Shown: positions 1-8,730 of the stretch, piece after piece
Layout: every line of letters starts with the position of its first letter
Position numbering within the stretch: position 1 is the stretch's first letter
From: Myxococcota bacterium
GTDB taxonomy: Bacteria; Myxococcota_A; UBA9160; UBA4427
Assembly (NCBI GenBank): GCA_030748735.1
Contig: JASMLK010000043.1
Coordinates: 62,001 to 126,000 of the forward strand
Reading direction: 5' to 3'
DNA length: 64,000 nt
Made by a program: the position numbers and the translations under genes
The notes under the pieces: model-generated
Told to the model about the DNA's origin: nothing
The model's input: the letters and a program-made list of their open reading frames with translations, nothing else
Database searches by the model: none

Positions 1-663
1 CGGGTAGTAATCCATCACGGGCTTCATGTCGTAGTGGCCGCGACAGTGCCCGAGGGTGTTGTAGAGGACCGCTCCCTTTCCCAGGGGCCGCAGGTACATC
101 ACGAGGTGGCGGTCGGCGTCAGTCCAGTCGACTTCCTTGAACCCTTCGGCCCGACCGGCGTAGTGGGTGTCTAGCAGGGGAATGAGTTTCTCGCGCTCGT
201 GGTACGCGCACAGATAGAGTTCGTCGTCCGTTTCGAATGCTTCGACACCGCTCACCAGCGGATGGTCGGGGGCGGCGGACTCGACGGTGTAGGGCTGAAT
301 CGGAGGATGGGCGATGAATTGACTGCCGAGAGTGAAGGCCAGCTTGTCGATCGAACGCGGGGCCTCGACGCCATCGCGCGTGAAGTCGAGCACCGAATTC
401 GTGCCGTGGAGCGCGAGCCAGCGCCCACCCCCTGCGACGAAATCGTGCAACGCCTGCTGCTGAGCGGGGTCAGGACGCAGGTCGCAGGTGTAGGTCACGA
501 GGAACCGGCAGTCGGCCAGCGCGTCGCAATCGCCGTAGTCCGCGGACACGCGCGTTCGCACCTGTGGATGCTCGGCCAGCAGCTTCAACAATTCGATGCG
601 CGCGTAGTCGATGTCGTGGTAACGGCCGCCCGCAACCAACATGGCTTCGACGCGTTCAGGCAT
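1..663 (-). CDS. ThuA-like domain protein (3' end beyond window)
   Basis: Reading the minus strand from the ATG at 663 gives 221 open codons running off the window edge, so the C-terminus is missing. The start reads MPERVEAMLVAGGRYHDIDY, followed by a Rossmann-like pattern with a TYTCDLRP turn and a GGGRWLALHG segment, then NTLGHCRGHYD near the edge. These are typical of ThuA/trehalose-utilisation-like domains, which have a class I glutamine amidotransferase-like fold. The family's reaction is unclear, although members are often linked to sugar or glycoside metabolism. No signal peptide is visible. Family assignment is fairly secure; the physiological role is not. Confidence 0.75.
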   Translation of the reverse strand, partial: MPERVEAMLVAGGRYHDIDYARIELLKLLAEHPQVRTRVSADYGDCDALADCRFLVTYTCDLRPDPAQQQALHDFVAGGGRWLALHGTNSVLDFTRDGVEAPRSIDKLAFTLGSQFIAHPPIQPYTVESAAPDHPLVSGVEAFETDDELYLCAYHEREKLIPLLDTHYAGRAEGFKEVDWTDADRHLVMYLRPLGKGAVLYNTLGHCRGHYDMKPVMDYYP

Positions 664-724
664 GAATCCCCCTCCCCGCCCGGTACCACACGACCGGCCG
701 CCTTCATGGGCGACAGATCGCGCC

Positions 725-1492
725 CTATGAACGGTGCTCGAACTGCTGGATCTCCGTAACCATGTCGGCGAACTCGGCAGGGTCGTGCGGATCGTCGAGT
801 ACCGCGCGCAGACGTCCCTGCGGATCCACGAGATAGAGCTTCGACGAATGGGCAACCAGATAGCCGGGCGCCGATCCTTCGGTCTCCAGGGCCTCGATGC
901 CCTCCGCGGGTTCCACCTTCGAATAGAATACGCCGACGCTGCGCGTGAACGTTTCGAGTTGCTCCACGGTTCCCGTTGCGCCCACGAAGGAGTCATCGAA
1001 GTGCGCGATGTATTCACCAATGCGCGCTGGTGAATCCCGGTCCGGATCGACCGAAACGAAGACGACCTGCGGTGGCGCGGGGGCCTCTTCCGCTGCCGAA
1101 GCAGCAAGCGCAGACGCCGTCTCCCAGTGCGCGTTCACCGTCTTCAGCGCCTGCAACGTCGTGGGGCAGATGTCGGGACAGTAGGTGTAGCCGAAAAAGA
1201 AGAGGCTCCAGGTTCCGAGCAGTCGGTCGCGGTCGAAGCGCTCGTCGCGATGGTCGGTCAACTCGAACGGTTCGACCGGGCGCGGAGTGGGGAGCAGCGT
1301 CGCCGCCTTCCCGAAGTCGGGAAGCGCTGGCGGCGCGAGGTTGGAGATATAGAAGGCAAAGCCGACGAGGCTGCTGAACAGAAAGAGCCCGATCGAAAAG
1401 GCCGTCCAACCCGAGAACGACGCGCCGCCGGCCTCTTGCGACGAGCCTGCCCCCTGCAGCTCACGTTCCTGGTTGTCGTCGCCTTGTACCAA
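725..1492 (-). CDS. SCO1/SenC-family copper chaperone / thiol protein
   Basis: A 255-residue protein with an N-terminal membrane anchor at about residues 30-50 and a thioredoxin-fold domain outside. The copper-binding CPDIC motif has Cys105 and Cys109, and the third ligand is His215 in YLVAHSSK, so all SCO ligands are present. SCO proteins deliver copper to, or reduce the thiols of, the CuA site of cytochrome oxidase. No oxidase gene lies nearby. The best start is a TTG at 1492, only 3 bases after the stop of the nitrobindin-like gene, so the two are probably co-transcribed. A start slightly further in cannot be excluded. Confidence 0.85.
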   Translation of the reverse strand: MVQGDDNQERELQGAGSSQEAGGASFSGWTAFSIGLFLFSSLVGFAFYISNLAPPALPDFGKAATLLPTPRPVEPFELTDHRDERFDRDRLLGTWSLFFFGYTYCPDICPTTLQALKTVNAHWETASALAASAAEEAPAPPQVVFVSVDPDRDSPARIGEYIAHFDDSFVGATGTVEQLETFTRSVGVFYSKVEPAEGIEALETEGSAPGYLVAHSSKLYLVDPQGRLRAVLDDPHDPAEFADMVTEIQQFEHRS

Positions 1493-1495
1493 TGT

Positions 1496-2050
1496 TCAGC
1501 CGACCTTGCGCAGGGTGTTCTTGTCCGTGTGGTGGACCGTACCGCCGGTCGCCGCCATCTGGAGCACGGTGTCTTCTTCGTAGCTCCAGACGCCGTCTTC
1601 GATCGTGCACGAGAGGTTGTACTCCGTGCAGACGGCCTTCTCGAGCAGGTAGGGGTTCGACAGTACGCCGAAAGCGTTGTCACCCTGCCTGGCCGACATC
1701 TGGAAGCTCGTGGCATCGGCGGCGCAGTTACCGCCGGCGAGGATCGTCGAGCCGCGGGGCACCATGAAGCACCGCATCACCTCGCCGCGCGCCGCGTCCC
1801 AGAGCCAGTAGCCCAACTCGGTGTGGAAGACTTCGTCTTCGCCGATCGGGATTGCAGAAGTCGTGTAGTCGATCACCCAGAGCGTCTGGTCGCCGTTGGT
1901 GACGTCGCCAATGATGTTGAACGTCGCGGTTTCGCGGTACGGCGTCTCGATGACAGCCTTCTTCTCGTAGGAATACGAAACATCCAGTCCCTGGTCGCCT
2001 TCCCAGGTTCCGATCAGTGCAGCGAGGGGTCCGAATTGTTCGTTGGCCAT
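1496..2050 (-). CDS. Nitrobindin/THAP4-type haem-binding beta-barrel protein
   Basis: A 184-residue soluble protein opening with FGPLAALIGTWEGDQGLDVS; the LIGTWEG block is the hallmark of the nitrobindin-like/FABP-like barrel (former DUF1794). Known relatives bind ferric haem and react with nitric oxide or peroxynitrite. The family's usual C-terminal haem-ligand His may lie in TVHHTDKNTL. The ATG at 2050 has a clear AAGGAG site. It is followed immediately by the SCO gene, suggesting a small unit linked to haem/copper redox chemistry, which is inference. Confidence 0.75.
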   Translation of the reverse strand: MANEQFGPLAALIGTWEGDQGLDVSYSYEKKAVIETPYRETATFNIIGDVTNGDQTLWVIDYTTSAIPIGEDEVFHTELGYWLWDAARGEVMRCFMVPRGSTILAGGNCAADATSFQMSARQGDNAFGVLSNPYLLEKAVCTEYNLSCTIEDGVWSYEEDTVLQMAATGGTVHHTDKNTLRKVG

Positions 2051-2133
2051 GGTTCTTTGCTCCTTGCGTGATGCGCAGCGGCGCTGCGCGCTGGGCTCGC
2101 GATGTGGGGCGCGTGAATCGCTGTCGAAACGGG

Positions 2134-2604
2134 CTAGAGAACCGCGAGGATCGCGTCGGCGCTGCTCACGTCGAACTTCATGGGCTCTTCGACAGCGAGT
2201 TTGGTCACCACTCCGTCTTCTACGATCGCGGCGTAGCGCTGGGAGCGCACACCGAAGCCGATACCACTGCCGTCGAAGTCGAGGCCGAGGGCCTTGGCGA
2301 GTGCACCGTTACCGTCGGCGATCATGGTGACCGCTTCACCCGCACCGCGTTCCTTTCCCCAGGCTCCCATCACGAAGGCGTCGTTGACCGAAACGCAAAC
2401 GATGTCATCGACACCCTTGGCCTTGATCTCGCCGGCCTTCTCGATGTAGCCGGGCAGGTGTTGTTCCGAGCAGGTCGGAGTAAAGGCGCCGGGTACGGCG
2501 AACAAGACGACCTTCTTGCCCCCGAAGAGCTGCTGGGTCGTCACGTCGGTCATGTTCGTCGCCTTGAGCGTGACGTCGGGAATCTTCTCCCCTTCCTGGA
2601 TCAT
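2134..2604 (-). CDS. Peroxiredoxin (Prx5/AhpE-like, glutaredoxin-type PRX5)
   Basis: A 156-residue thioredoxin-fold peroxidase. The peroxidatic motif PGAFTPTCSEQHLPGY places the catalytic Cys at residue 45, and the length matches Prx5 enzymes. These reduce hydrogen and organic peroxides using thioredoxin or glutaredoxin. I chose the ATG at 2604 because MIQEGEKIPDVTLK is the normal family N-terminus and a GGAGA site sits 8 bases upstream. The longer reading frame continuing to 2895 is not family-like. The gene lies divergently from the octahaem cytochrome, with 289 bases between the two starts. Confidence 0.9.
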   Translation of the reverse strand: MIQEGEKIPDVTLKATNMTDVTTQQLFGGKKVVLFAVPGAFTPTCSEQHLPGYIEKAGEIKAKGVDDIVCVSVNDAFVMGAWGKERGAGEAVTMIADGNGALAKALGLDFDGSGIGFGVRSQRYAAIVEDGVVTKLAVEEPMKFDVSSADAILAVL

Positions 2605-2893
2605 TTCGAGGGTCTCCTGTTTTGGTCTGGGTCTTTCCAGCCCTGTGCTGTCCAGTCGCCATGCACCGTGGGGCGCGCGTGGCCCGGCGGGGCACGATCG
2701 GAAACGCACCGAAATTCGGGCGTTTCGCAGACAAGGGGCGCAACTGTTGCGCAACCGCAGGCTCTCGTCGACCTGAGCCGTGTCTGGTGACGATTTCGTC
2801 ATGGACTTCCGAATCGTGCGCAGCATAGGATGGAAGGAAGCTTGGGGGAAAGCAGCGCCGGTCCCGCCCGGACGCAGCTTCGGGGCCGCCCGC

Positions 2894-4780
2894 ATGCGGC
2901 GACGACTGGAATCTGGACTGGCGACCTTCGCCTTGATGCTGATCCCGCTGATCGGCGTGGCGCGTATCCTCGCCTGGGACCAGGGGCCCTACGCGGACGA
3001 GCGCTCCAGACTGGTGGCCGCGGCCGTCGCGCCGAACCAGCGCGAGGACCCGGCCTTTGCGACCTCCCGAGACTGCCAGGCCTGCCACCCAGACGCCTAT
3101 CGCGCCTGGCACGATTCGTATCACCGCAAGATGACGCAGGCCGCCTCGCCGGAGTCGGTGCTGGGGGACTTCGACGACGTCGAGCTCACGCGAATGGTGC
3201 CCGCGCGCCGCACGGGCGACCGGCCGCGTCGCGAGCGGTACCTGCTGAGCCGAAGGGGGGACGAATTCTGGGTCACCCTGCGTGGCGCGCGCCCGGGCGT
3301 GCCGGATCGCGAGTCGCGCGTCGTCATGACGACCGGCTCCCACAACCAGCAGGTGGTGTGGGTGTGGGGTGGGCAGGGGCGGGAGATCTTCCACCTTCCA
3401 TTTACCTATCTCATCGAAGAGGGGCGCTGGGTCGAGCGCAACCAGGCATTCCTGTCGCCCCCTTCCGACCACTTCGGTGAAGTGTTGTGGAATGACGTCT
3501 GCATCGAATGCCACGCCACGGCGGGGCAGCCGCAGTTCAAGGACGGCGCACCATCCGAACCCGATGTCGTGGAGTTCGGAATCTCGTGTGAATCGTGTCA
3601 CGGGCCCTCGCGCGAACACGTCGAAGCCAACCGGTCGCCGTTGCGGCGCTACCTGCAACGCGGAGAAGAAGACCCCACGGTCACGAACCCTGAGCGCCTC
3701 GACGCGCGCCGCGCCTCACAGGTCTGCGGCCACTGCCATTCGATCTCGTCGTACCCCAAGAAAGACACCAGGCTCGGACACTGGAACGAATACCTCCCCG
3801 GCGACGAATTCGAAGCCGACGGCCGGGTCCTGATCCGCCCCAACAGCGACGACCCGTTGCAGAAGAAGATCGTCGCCGAAATGGCCCGCGCCGAAAACGG
3901 ACGTTTTCCGCGCGATCGTTTCTGGGCCGACGGCAGCGTCCGCGTCGCCGGGCGTGAAATGAATGACGTCGCGAACACGCCCTGCTTCGATGGCGGGGAG
4001 TATTCGTGCTTGAGCTGTCACTCCCTTCATCAGTACGAAAGCACCGACGATCAACTGGCCGAAGGGATGCGGGGTGATGCCGCGTGCACGCAGTGTCATT
4101 CACGATTCGATGCCGACATCACGGCACACACCAAACACGCGGCCGACTCCGAGGGCAGCCGCTGCATGAACTGCCACAACCCGTACACCACCTACGGACT
4201 GCTCAAGGCCATCCGCAGCCATCGCGTGACCAACCCCAGTGTCGCGACCGAACTCGAAACGGGGCGGCCCAACGCCTGCAATGCTTGCCATCTCGACCGC
4301 AGCCTCGCCTGGACACAGAAGCATCTCGAGCGTGACTACGGCACGGAGCCGCTCCCCTCCCTCGGTCCCTACGGCGAGGTTCCCTCCGGCCCCCGCATGG
4401 TCGCAACCGGAGATGCAGGGGTGCGCGCACTCACGGCGTGGTACCTGGGTTGGGAGCCGGCTTTGCAAGCGTCCGGACGCGAATGGGCGGCACCCTATCT
4501 CGCCGAACTGCTCACCGATCACTACGCCGCCGTGCGCATCCTCGCCGTACGCTCGCTGCGCGCCCAGCCGGGCGCGAACGAATTCTCGGCCGACCTCGTC
4601 GAAGCGGGCGGAAAGCTGGGGTCGCAGGCGCGACAACGCATCCAGGCGCGTTGGGCAGCGAGCACGCACGGCTCCGTGCTTCCCGGCCCTCTCCTCCTTC
4701 CATCTGGCCGCTTCGATCGACAGGCCTGGATCCAACTCGCAAAGGGACGCGACACACGACCGCTCGCGCTGATCGAATGA
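2894..4780 (+). CDS. Octahaem c-type cytochrome with C-terminal helical repeats
   Basis: A 628-residue exported cytochrome. A hydrophobic segment (about residues 8-26) serves as signal or anchor. Eight CXXCH haem sites start at about residues 61, 203, 232, 278, 372, 398, 424 and 462; three of them are spaced exactly 26 residues apart. The first lies in DCQACHPDAYRAW, typical of the cytochrome c554-like module. Residues about 500-590 look like HEAT-type helices (YLAELLTDHYAAVRILAVRS). Such multihaem proteins carry electrons in the periplasm; the partner and substrate are unknown. No lysine-type CXXCK active-site haem is seen, so a nitrite reductase or hydroxylamine oxidase role is not supported. 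The start at 2894 places the anchor at the N-terminus. The stop overlaps the next gene by ATGA. Confidence 0.9.
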   Translation: MRRRLESGLATFALMLIPLIGVARILAWDQGPYADERSRLVAAAVAPNQREDPAFATSRDCQACHPDAYRAWHDSYHRKMTQAASPESVLGDFDDVELTRMVPARRTGDRPRRERYLLSRRGDEFWVTLRGARPGVPDRESRVVMTTGSHNQQVVWVWGGQGREIFHLPFTYLIEEGRWVERNQAFLSPPSDHFGEVLWNDVCIECHATAGQPQFKDGAPSEPDVVEFGISCESCHGPSREHVEANRSPLRRYLQRGEEDPTVTNPERLDARRASQVCGHCHSISSYPKKDTRLGHWNEYLPGDEFEADGRVLIRPNSDDPLQKKIVAEMARAENGRFPRDRFWADGSVRVAGREMNDVANTPCFDGGEYSCLSCHSLHQYESTDDQLAEGMRGDAACTQCHSRFDADITAHTKHAADSEGSRCMNCHNPYTTYGLLKAIRSHRVTNPSVATELETGRPNACNACHLDRSLAWTQKHLERDYGTEPLPSLGPYGEVPSGPRMVATGDAGVRALTAWYLGWEPALQASGREWAAPYLAELLTDHYAAVRILAVRSLRAQPGANEFSADLVEAGGKLGSQARQRIQARWAASTHGSVLPGPLLLPSGRFDRQAWIQLAKGRDTRPLALIE

Positions 4781-5238
4781 CGAAACCCGAGGCACACAAC
4801 GACGACGACGCCAACGCTGGCGTTGCTGAGCGACACACAGCGCAGGGCCGGCAGCACATCCGCTTCGGCTGCTACGCACTGCTGGTCTTCATCGTGCTCG
4901 GCTTCGCGCTCGAGATGTTTCACGCCCTGCGCTTCGGTTTCTATCTCTCGGACGAAACCGAGCCGCGACGGCTGATGTGGACCCTGGCCCATGCCCACGG
5001 AGCGCTCGTGGCATTGATCCACATCGCCTTCGGCGCGATCTGGCCGCAACTCGAACCCGCAGCGCGTCTCGAAACGGCGAGTCTGTGCCTGCGTGGCGCG
5101 ATGGTCGCGCTTCCCGGCGGCTTCTTCCTCGGTGGGCTCTGGGTGATCCCGCCCGACCCCGGGCTCGGTATCGTGCTCGTACCGATCGGTGGCCTGCTCC
5201 TCGTGGCCGCGGTCGCGTTCGTCGCGCGGCAGACTTGA
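4777..5238 (+). CDS. Small four-helix membrane protein coupled to the octahaem cytochrome
   Basis: 153 residues with about four membrane spans after a hydrophilic 25-residue N-terminus rich in Asp, Glu and His. Its ATG overlaps the cytochrome stop (ATGA), indicating translational coupling. Membrane-embedded histidines occur in EMFHALRF, LAHAHGAL and LIHIAFG, an arrangement that could ligate haem b or a metal. I do not recognise the family. By context it could be a membrane quinone- or haem-binding partner of the cytochrome; this is inference only. Confidence 0.7.
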   Translation: MTKPEAHNDDDANAGVAERHTAQGRQHIRFGCYALLVFIVLGFALEMFHALRFGFYLSDETEPRRLMWTLAHAHGALVALIHIAFGAIWPQLEPAARLETASLCLRGAMVALPGGFFLGGLWVIPPDPGLGIVLVPIGGLLLVAAVAFVARQT

Positions 5239-5254
5239 AGCGAAGCCTGGACGA

Positions 5255-6004
5255 TCAGGTGGTGACGTTGCCGCCATTGAGTTGGATGGTCTGACCGGTC
5301 ATCCAGGCCGCTTCGTCGGAAGCCAGGTAGATCACCACCGCGGCGATGTCGTCAGGCTGCCCGAGTACGCCGACGGGCACGGTCTTCGCCATGTGCTCGG
5401 TGACGCTCGGGTCGGCGTGATTGTCGATCAAGCCAATGGCCACGGTGTTGGCCGTGATGCCGTTCTTGGCGACTTCCATCGCGAAGTGGCGCATGAAGGC
5501 GATGCCACCGCCCTTGCCCGCGCCATAGGGCGCAATGCCCAGCGCAATGCCCACCGTTCCCGCACCCGACGAGATCGTCACGACGCGACCACGCCCGCGC
5601 TCGGACATGCCATCGATCGCGACATGGCAACAGTTCATCACACCGTAGATGTTGAGGTCGATGTAGGGACGCCATTCGTCGGGTGACGTTTCGCGAAACG
5701 GCTTCACCCCCATGCCCGGTGGGACCCCGGCGTTGTTGATGAGGATGTCGACGGGGCCGAGGTTGGCTTCGATCCTCGCGAACCCTTCCTTCACCGAGGC
5801 GTAGTCACAGACGTCGAAGGCGGCAGCGCTCGCTTGCCCGCCTGCGGACTCGATGGCCTCGACCGTGTGTGCAGCGCGCTCTTCGTAGAGATCATTGACC
5901 GCGACCGCGGCGCCCTGGCTCGCAAGCGCCTCCGCGATGCCCGCGCCAACACCCTGCCCCGCTCCGGTCACAATCGCCGTCCGTCCCGTCAAATCGAACA
6001 TCAT
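5255..6004 (-). CDS. Short-chain dehydrogenase/reductase (SDR)
   Basis: A 249-residue classical SDR. The nucleotide-binding TGAGQGVGAG motif lies near residue 13, NNAG at the fourth strand, the catalytic Ser in VTISSGAG and the Tyr/Lys pair in YGAGK. It should be an NAD(P)(H)-dependent alcohol/ketone oxidoreductase; the substrate cannot be read from sequence. The ATG at 6004 follows a GGGGAGA site; a second ATG lies at 6001. Its stop is 16 bases from the stop of the convergent membrane-protein gene. Confidence 0.9.
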   Translation of the reverse strand: MMFDLTGRTAIVTGAGQGVGAGIAEALASQGAAVAVNDLYEERAAHTVEAIESAGGQASAAAFDVCDYASVKEGFARIEANLGPVDILINNAGVPPGMGVKPFRETSPDEWRPYIDLNIYGVMNCCHVAIDGMSERGRGRVVTISSGAGTVGIALGIAPYGAGKGGGIAFMRHFAMEVAKNGITANTVAIGLIDNHADPSVTEHMAKTVPVGVLGQPDDIAAVVIYLASDEAAWMTGQTIQLNGGNVTT

Positions 6005-6252
6005 GGTGTCTCCCCGGTAGCTGATTCGTGGCGCGCTCGTGGCGCCAAACGACCAAGCTAGCGAGCAACGTGGCACGACCGCACTCCTATTCGAAAACCG
6101 GACACCGATCGCGGTGTGGGCGGGGCGGCCGCCCCACTCCCGTCGCTCCGCTCGCATCCTTCCGCCGCCGCGTGCAATAATGCGTCACCAAGGGGGCCCG
6201 CGATGAACAGTGACCGGCGGACGTCTCCTGGCACCCCTCGAAAGGAACCTCG

Positions 6253-6903
6253 ATGACCGAAGCGGATCTCTCGATTTCATCACTGCTCAGCGAAGCGTGG
6301 GAGACCTTCCAACGACGTCCGGGAATCGCGATCGCGATGTGGCTCGTGTTCTTCTTCTTCGACAGTGGGGGTGCGGGTGGAGGCGATGAAGCCAGCCTCA
6401 TCGAATCGCTACTCGCGCTCGTCGTCCTTCTCGTTTCGGGGCCGATCCAGGGCGGGTACGACTACGCCATGCTGCGACTCCTCCGCGGCGACGACACGGT
6501 GACCTTTTCGGACGTCTTTGCCGGGTTCCAGAAGTTCGAGCGCCTCTTCCTGGTCTTCCTCATCTACATGGTCGCGGTGGTCGTGGGCATTGTCCTGTTG
6601 ATCGTCCCGGGTGTGATCATCGCCCTGGGCCTCTGGCCGGCCTTTCTGCTCGTGATGGAAGACGACGATGTCGGCGCGATCGAAGCGTTGAGGGGAGCCT
6701 GGGATCTCACCAACGGCTACAAGGGACAGCTCTTCGTTCTCGCGATCGTGTCCATTGGGTTGCACCTGGCCGGATTCATCGCTCTCGGCGTCGGGATCTT
6801 GATCGCCGGCCCCGTCGCCCAGCTCGCCTGGATTTCTGCGTACGACGAACTCCGCAGCAGCGAAGCCGACGGCGCACAGTTCGCCGCGAACGCATTGCCC
6901 TGA
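6253..6903 (+). CDS. DUF975-like integral membrane protein
   Basis: 216 residues with about five hydrophobic helices. An N-terminal LLSEAWETFQRRP amphipathic stretch and an internal repeat of it (ALRGAWDLTNGYKGQL) resemble the paired W..F/W..T motifs of the DUF975/glycerophosphodiester-phosphodiesterase membrane domain group. Function is unknown. The ATG follows AAAGGAA. No operon partner is evident: the next intact gene on the strand is more than 1 kb away. Confidence 0.7.
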   Translation: MTEADLSISSLLSEAWETFQRRPGIAIAMWLVFFFFDSGGAGGGDEASLIESLLALVVLLVSGPIQGGYDYAMLRLLRGDDTVTFSDVFAGFQKFERLFLVFLIYMVAVVVGIVLLIVPGVIIALGLWPAFLLVMEDDDVGAIEALRGAWDLTNGYKGQLFVLAIVSIGLHLAGFIALGVGILIAGPVAQLAWISAYDELRSSEADGAQFAANALP

Positions 6904-6932
6904 TCGTCCCGAGAGCGCGCGAAGCGCGTCAC

Positions 6933-7097
6933 TCAACGCAGACCGAACCTCAGTCCGGGCCGTCGGGCGATCATCGCCGGAAGCAGGCGCCGGGCCACGA
7001 CGACGAGGTCGAAACCCTCCCCAGCAAGACGCTCGGAGAGCACATAGCCGATACCCGCCGAGGCTCCCGTGATCAGGGCGGTCTCGCGACGCTTCAT
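6933..7097 (-). pseudogene. SDR remnant: first 37 codons fused in frame to the last ~17
   Basis: A 54-codon reading frame begins [17 protein letters not shown], a perfect SDR start with the TGASAGIG cofactor motif. It continues to LVVVARR, the end of the second beta strand. It then jumps directly to [12 protein letters not shown], the kind of Leu/Arg-rich tail that ends many SDR proteins, before a TGA. About 200 codons, including the active site, are therefore missing with the frame kept. It cannot fold as an SDR. The ATG has a nearby GGAGGTG, so it might still be translated into a short peptide. Confidence 0.75.
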
Positions 7098-7176
7098 CGG
7101 TCACCTCCGGATGCCAACGCTCGAAACAGGCGTCGACTCCAGAGTGTGCCGCATGAGAAAAGAAGGTGCGCGATCG

Positions 7177-7551
7177 CTAGATCACCATGGGGATCCCGAA
7201 CCAGAGGATCAACGCGGTCGTGACGTAAATGGCAGCGACCGTGGGGAGGATGATCTTCGCGGCCTCTCCCTGACTGATCTCGTAGCGTGGGGCCAGCATC
7301 ATCGGCGCGACACAGCAGGAAACGAAGAAGCCGAAAAGCGGGCCGATGAACGGCACGATGATGAACGGTGCACCCGCGACACCCGCGACCGGGACAATCG
7401 TGACCAGGACATGGAGCGCTTCTTTCGCCGTGTTGGCCAGGGGCGACACGCCCACCGCACTCGCCAGAACTCGCAAGACCACGAACGCGACGACCAGATT
7501 GATGACCATGGCGGAAATGATCAAGGTGAAGATCCCGACCCAATTCTCCAT
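7177..7551 (-). CDS. Small hydrophobic membrane protein of unknown function
   Basis: 124 residues with three to four predicted membrane spans and almost no soluble part. A Cys pair (FFVSCCVAP) sits in the middle. The ATG at 7551 follows AAAGGG at good spacing, and codon third positions are strongly G/C, so it is likely real. I do not recognise the family. It lies between two gene remnants, one on each strand. Confidence 0.6.
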   Translation of the reverse strand: MENWVGIFTLIISAMVINLVVAFVVLRVLASAVGVSPLANTAKEALHVLVTIVPVAGVAGAPFIIVPFIGPLFGFFVSCCVAPMMLAPRYEISQGEAAKIILPTVAAIYVTTALILWFGIPMVI

Positions 7552-7685
7552 TCGAGTGCCCTTTCTCTAGCAACGCGTAAGTGCCTTGCTCGCGCCTAGC
7601 GTGTTCACGCAGGGGTGCGTGGCAACTGTCGTCTCCGCGACAGCACCGCGCAAATCGCCGACGGTCTCGCGCGGCGCACCCCTGA

Positions 7686-7874
7686 TTGCTGCTCCTCCCT
7701 CGCGGGCTCGTGAGACCGGGCCCGGACGGAAGGCACGCGGAAGAATCGGGCCGTCTGCTCGTGGCGATGTGGTTCGGGGTGACCCCGGGCGACCTCACGA
7801 GCGTCCTGCCCAACATCGATCGCTTCGCCGTTCCGTCGCTCACGAACCCGCCGGTCGGCTTCCTGCTCGGCTGA
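7686..7874 (+). pseudogene. C-terminal remnant of a DUF1501-type protein
   Basis: The last ~45 codons of this open stretch read GRLLVAMWFGVTPGDLTS, then VLPNIDRF and a final GFLLG. The pattern of WFGV, a polar D-L step, PN-F and a terminal GFL matches the end of DUF1501 proteins, secreted sulfatase-fold-like proteins of about 400 residues that often pair with DUF1800 genes. Nothing upstream matches the rest of such a protein; the frame begins only with a TTG. I read it as the surviving tail of a deleted gene. The assignment rests on a short match. Confidence 0.5.
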
Positions 7875-7928
7875 TCACCGCTTCGTTCTGCTCGCGACCC
7901 GCAGACATCGAGCGGTAGAATCGGCACC

Positions 7929-8702
7929 ATGATGCAGATGCCCTTGCTCCGCTCCCTCGCGTTCCGCTTGTTGCCAGCTTCCATCGTCGTTCTCGTCGCC
8001 GCCTCGGTTCACGCGCAGATCGCCGCCCCACAGGCGCTGAAACCCTTCAGCATCTACAACGGACACCCCCCCCGCACGGTCGTTGGGGAAAGCCTCGTTC
8101 GCGGCGGACGCGGCAAGGCCGTACTCGACCCCGTGTTGCAGGGCGACGTCGTTCACCACGAAGTCAAGATCGTAAACGACAGCGACACCCCCTGGACCCT
8201 CGAAAACCTGCAGGTCTGCTCGGGCTGCATGCTCAACGGGTGGACGAAGATCATCGGTGCGGGAGAAACCGGGTCGATCGCCTTCGTGATCCCCACCGAC
8301 GCCTGGGGAGGCCAGACCCTCGAGGGCACCATTCAAGCCGACACGAACGCAGCCGCTCCCTCACAGCTCGCGATCGACGTCGAGCTCGAGATCCGCGAAT
8401 TCGCAGCCCTCGATCCCTATCGCCTGTGGCTGAAGGGAAGTGCCAGCGAGTCGATCCAGGAAACCTGCCTCGTCGTTCCGAACGCCGACTATCCGTTTTC
8501 GATTACCGGCATCAAGACGCGTAAGGGGGTCTGGATCGAACACGAAGTGCGAAAGACCGAGCACGAAGGCCAGCTCGCCTATGCGATCGATGTCCGCAAC
8601 ACGCGCAAGAAGCCGGGCCCCTATCAGGACGTGCTCTTCGTGCAGACCGACCACCCCGAACGACCCGAATTCAAGATCCGGATCGAGGGAAGGATCGAAT
8701 AG
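7929..8702 (+). CDS. Exported DUF1573-like periplasmic protein
   Basis: 257 residues with a Sec signal peptide (LLPASIVVLVAASVHAQ) ending near residue 30. The rest forms a beta-rich, Ig-like chain: VHHEVKIVNDSDTPWTLENL, a CSGCM pair and GAGETGSIAFVIP are the pattern of DUF1573 domains. In that family the N-D/T-L, C-x-C and G-x-x-G/I elements recur and the protein sits in the periplasm. Role unknown. A strong bidirectional terminator follows 29 bases after the stop. Confidence 0.7.
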   Translation: MMQMPLLRSLAFRLLPASIVVLVAASVHAQIAAPQALKPFSIYNGHPPRTVVGESLVRGGRGKAVLDPVLQGDVVHHEVKIVNDSDTPWTLENLQVCSGCMLNGWTKIIGAGETGSIAFVIPTDAWGGQTLEGTIQADTNAAAPSQLAIDVELEIREFAALDPYRLWLKGSASESIQETCLVVPNADYPFSITGIKTRKGVWIEHEVRKTEHEGQLAYAIDVRNTRKKPGPYQDVLFVQTDHPERPEFKIRIEGRIE

Positions 8703-8730
8703 GCGCGGGCAAGGACGCGCACAAAGAAAA

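Noticed and set aside
2894-4780. Octahaem nitrite reductase or hydroxylamine oxidoreductase
   Set aside because: No CXXCK haem, no cross-linking Tyr context, and different spacing of haem sites; only a general multihaem cytochrome is supported.
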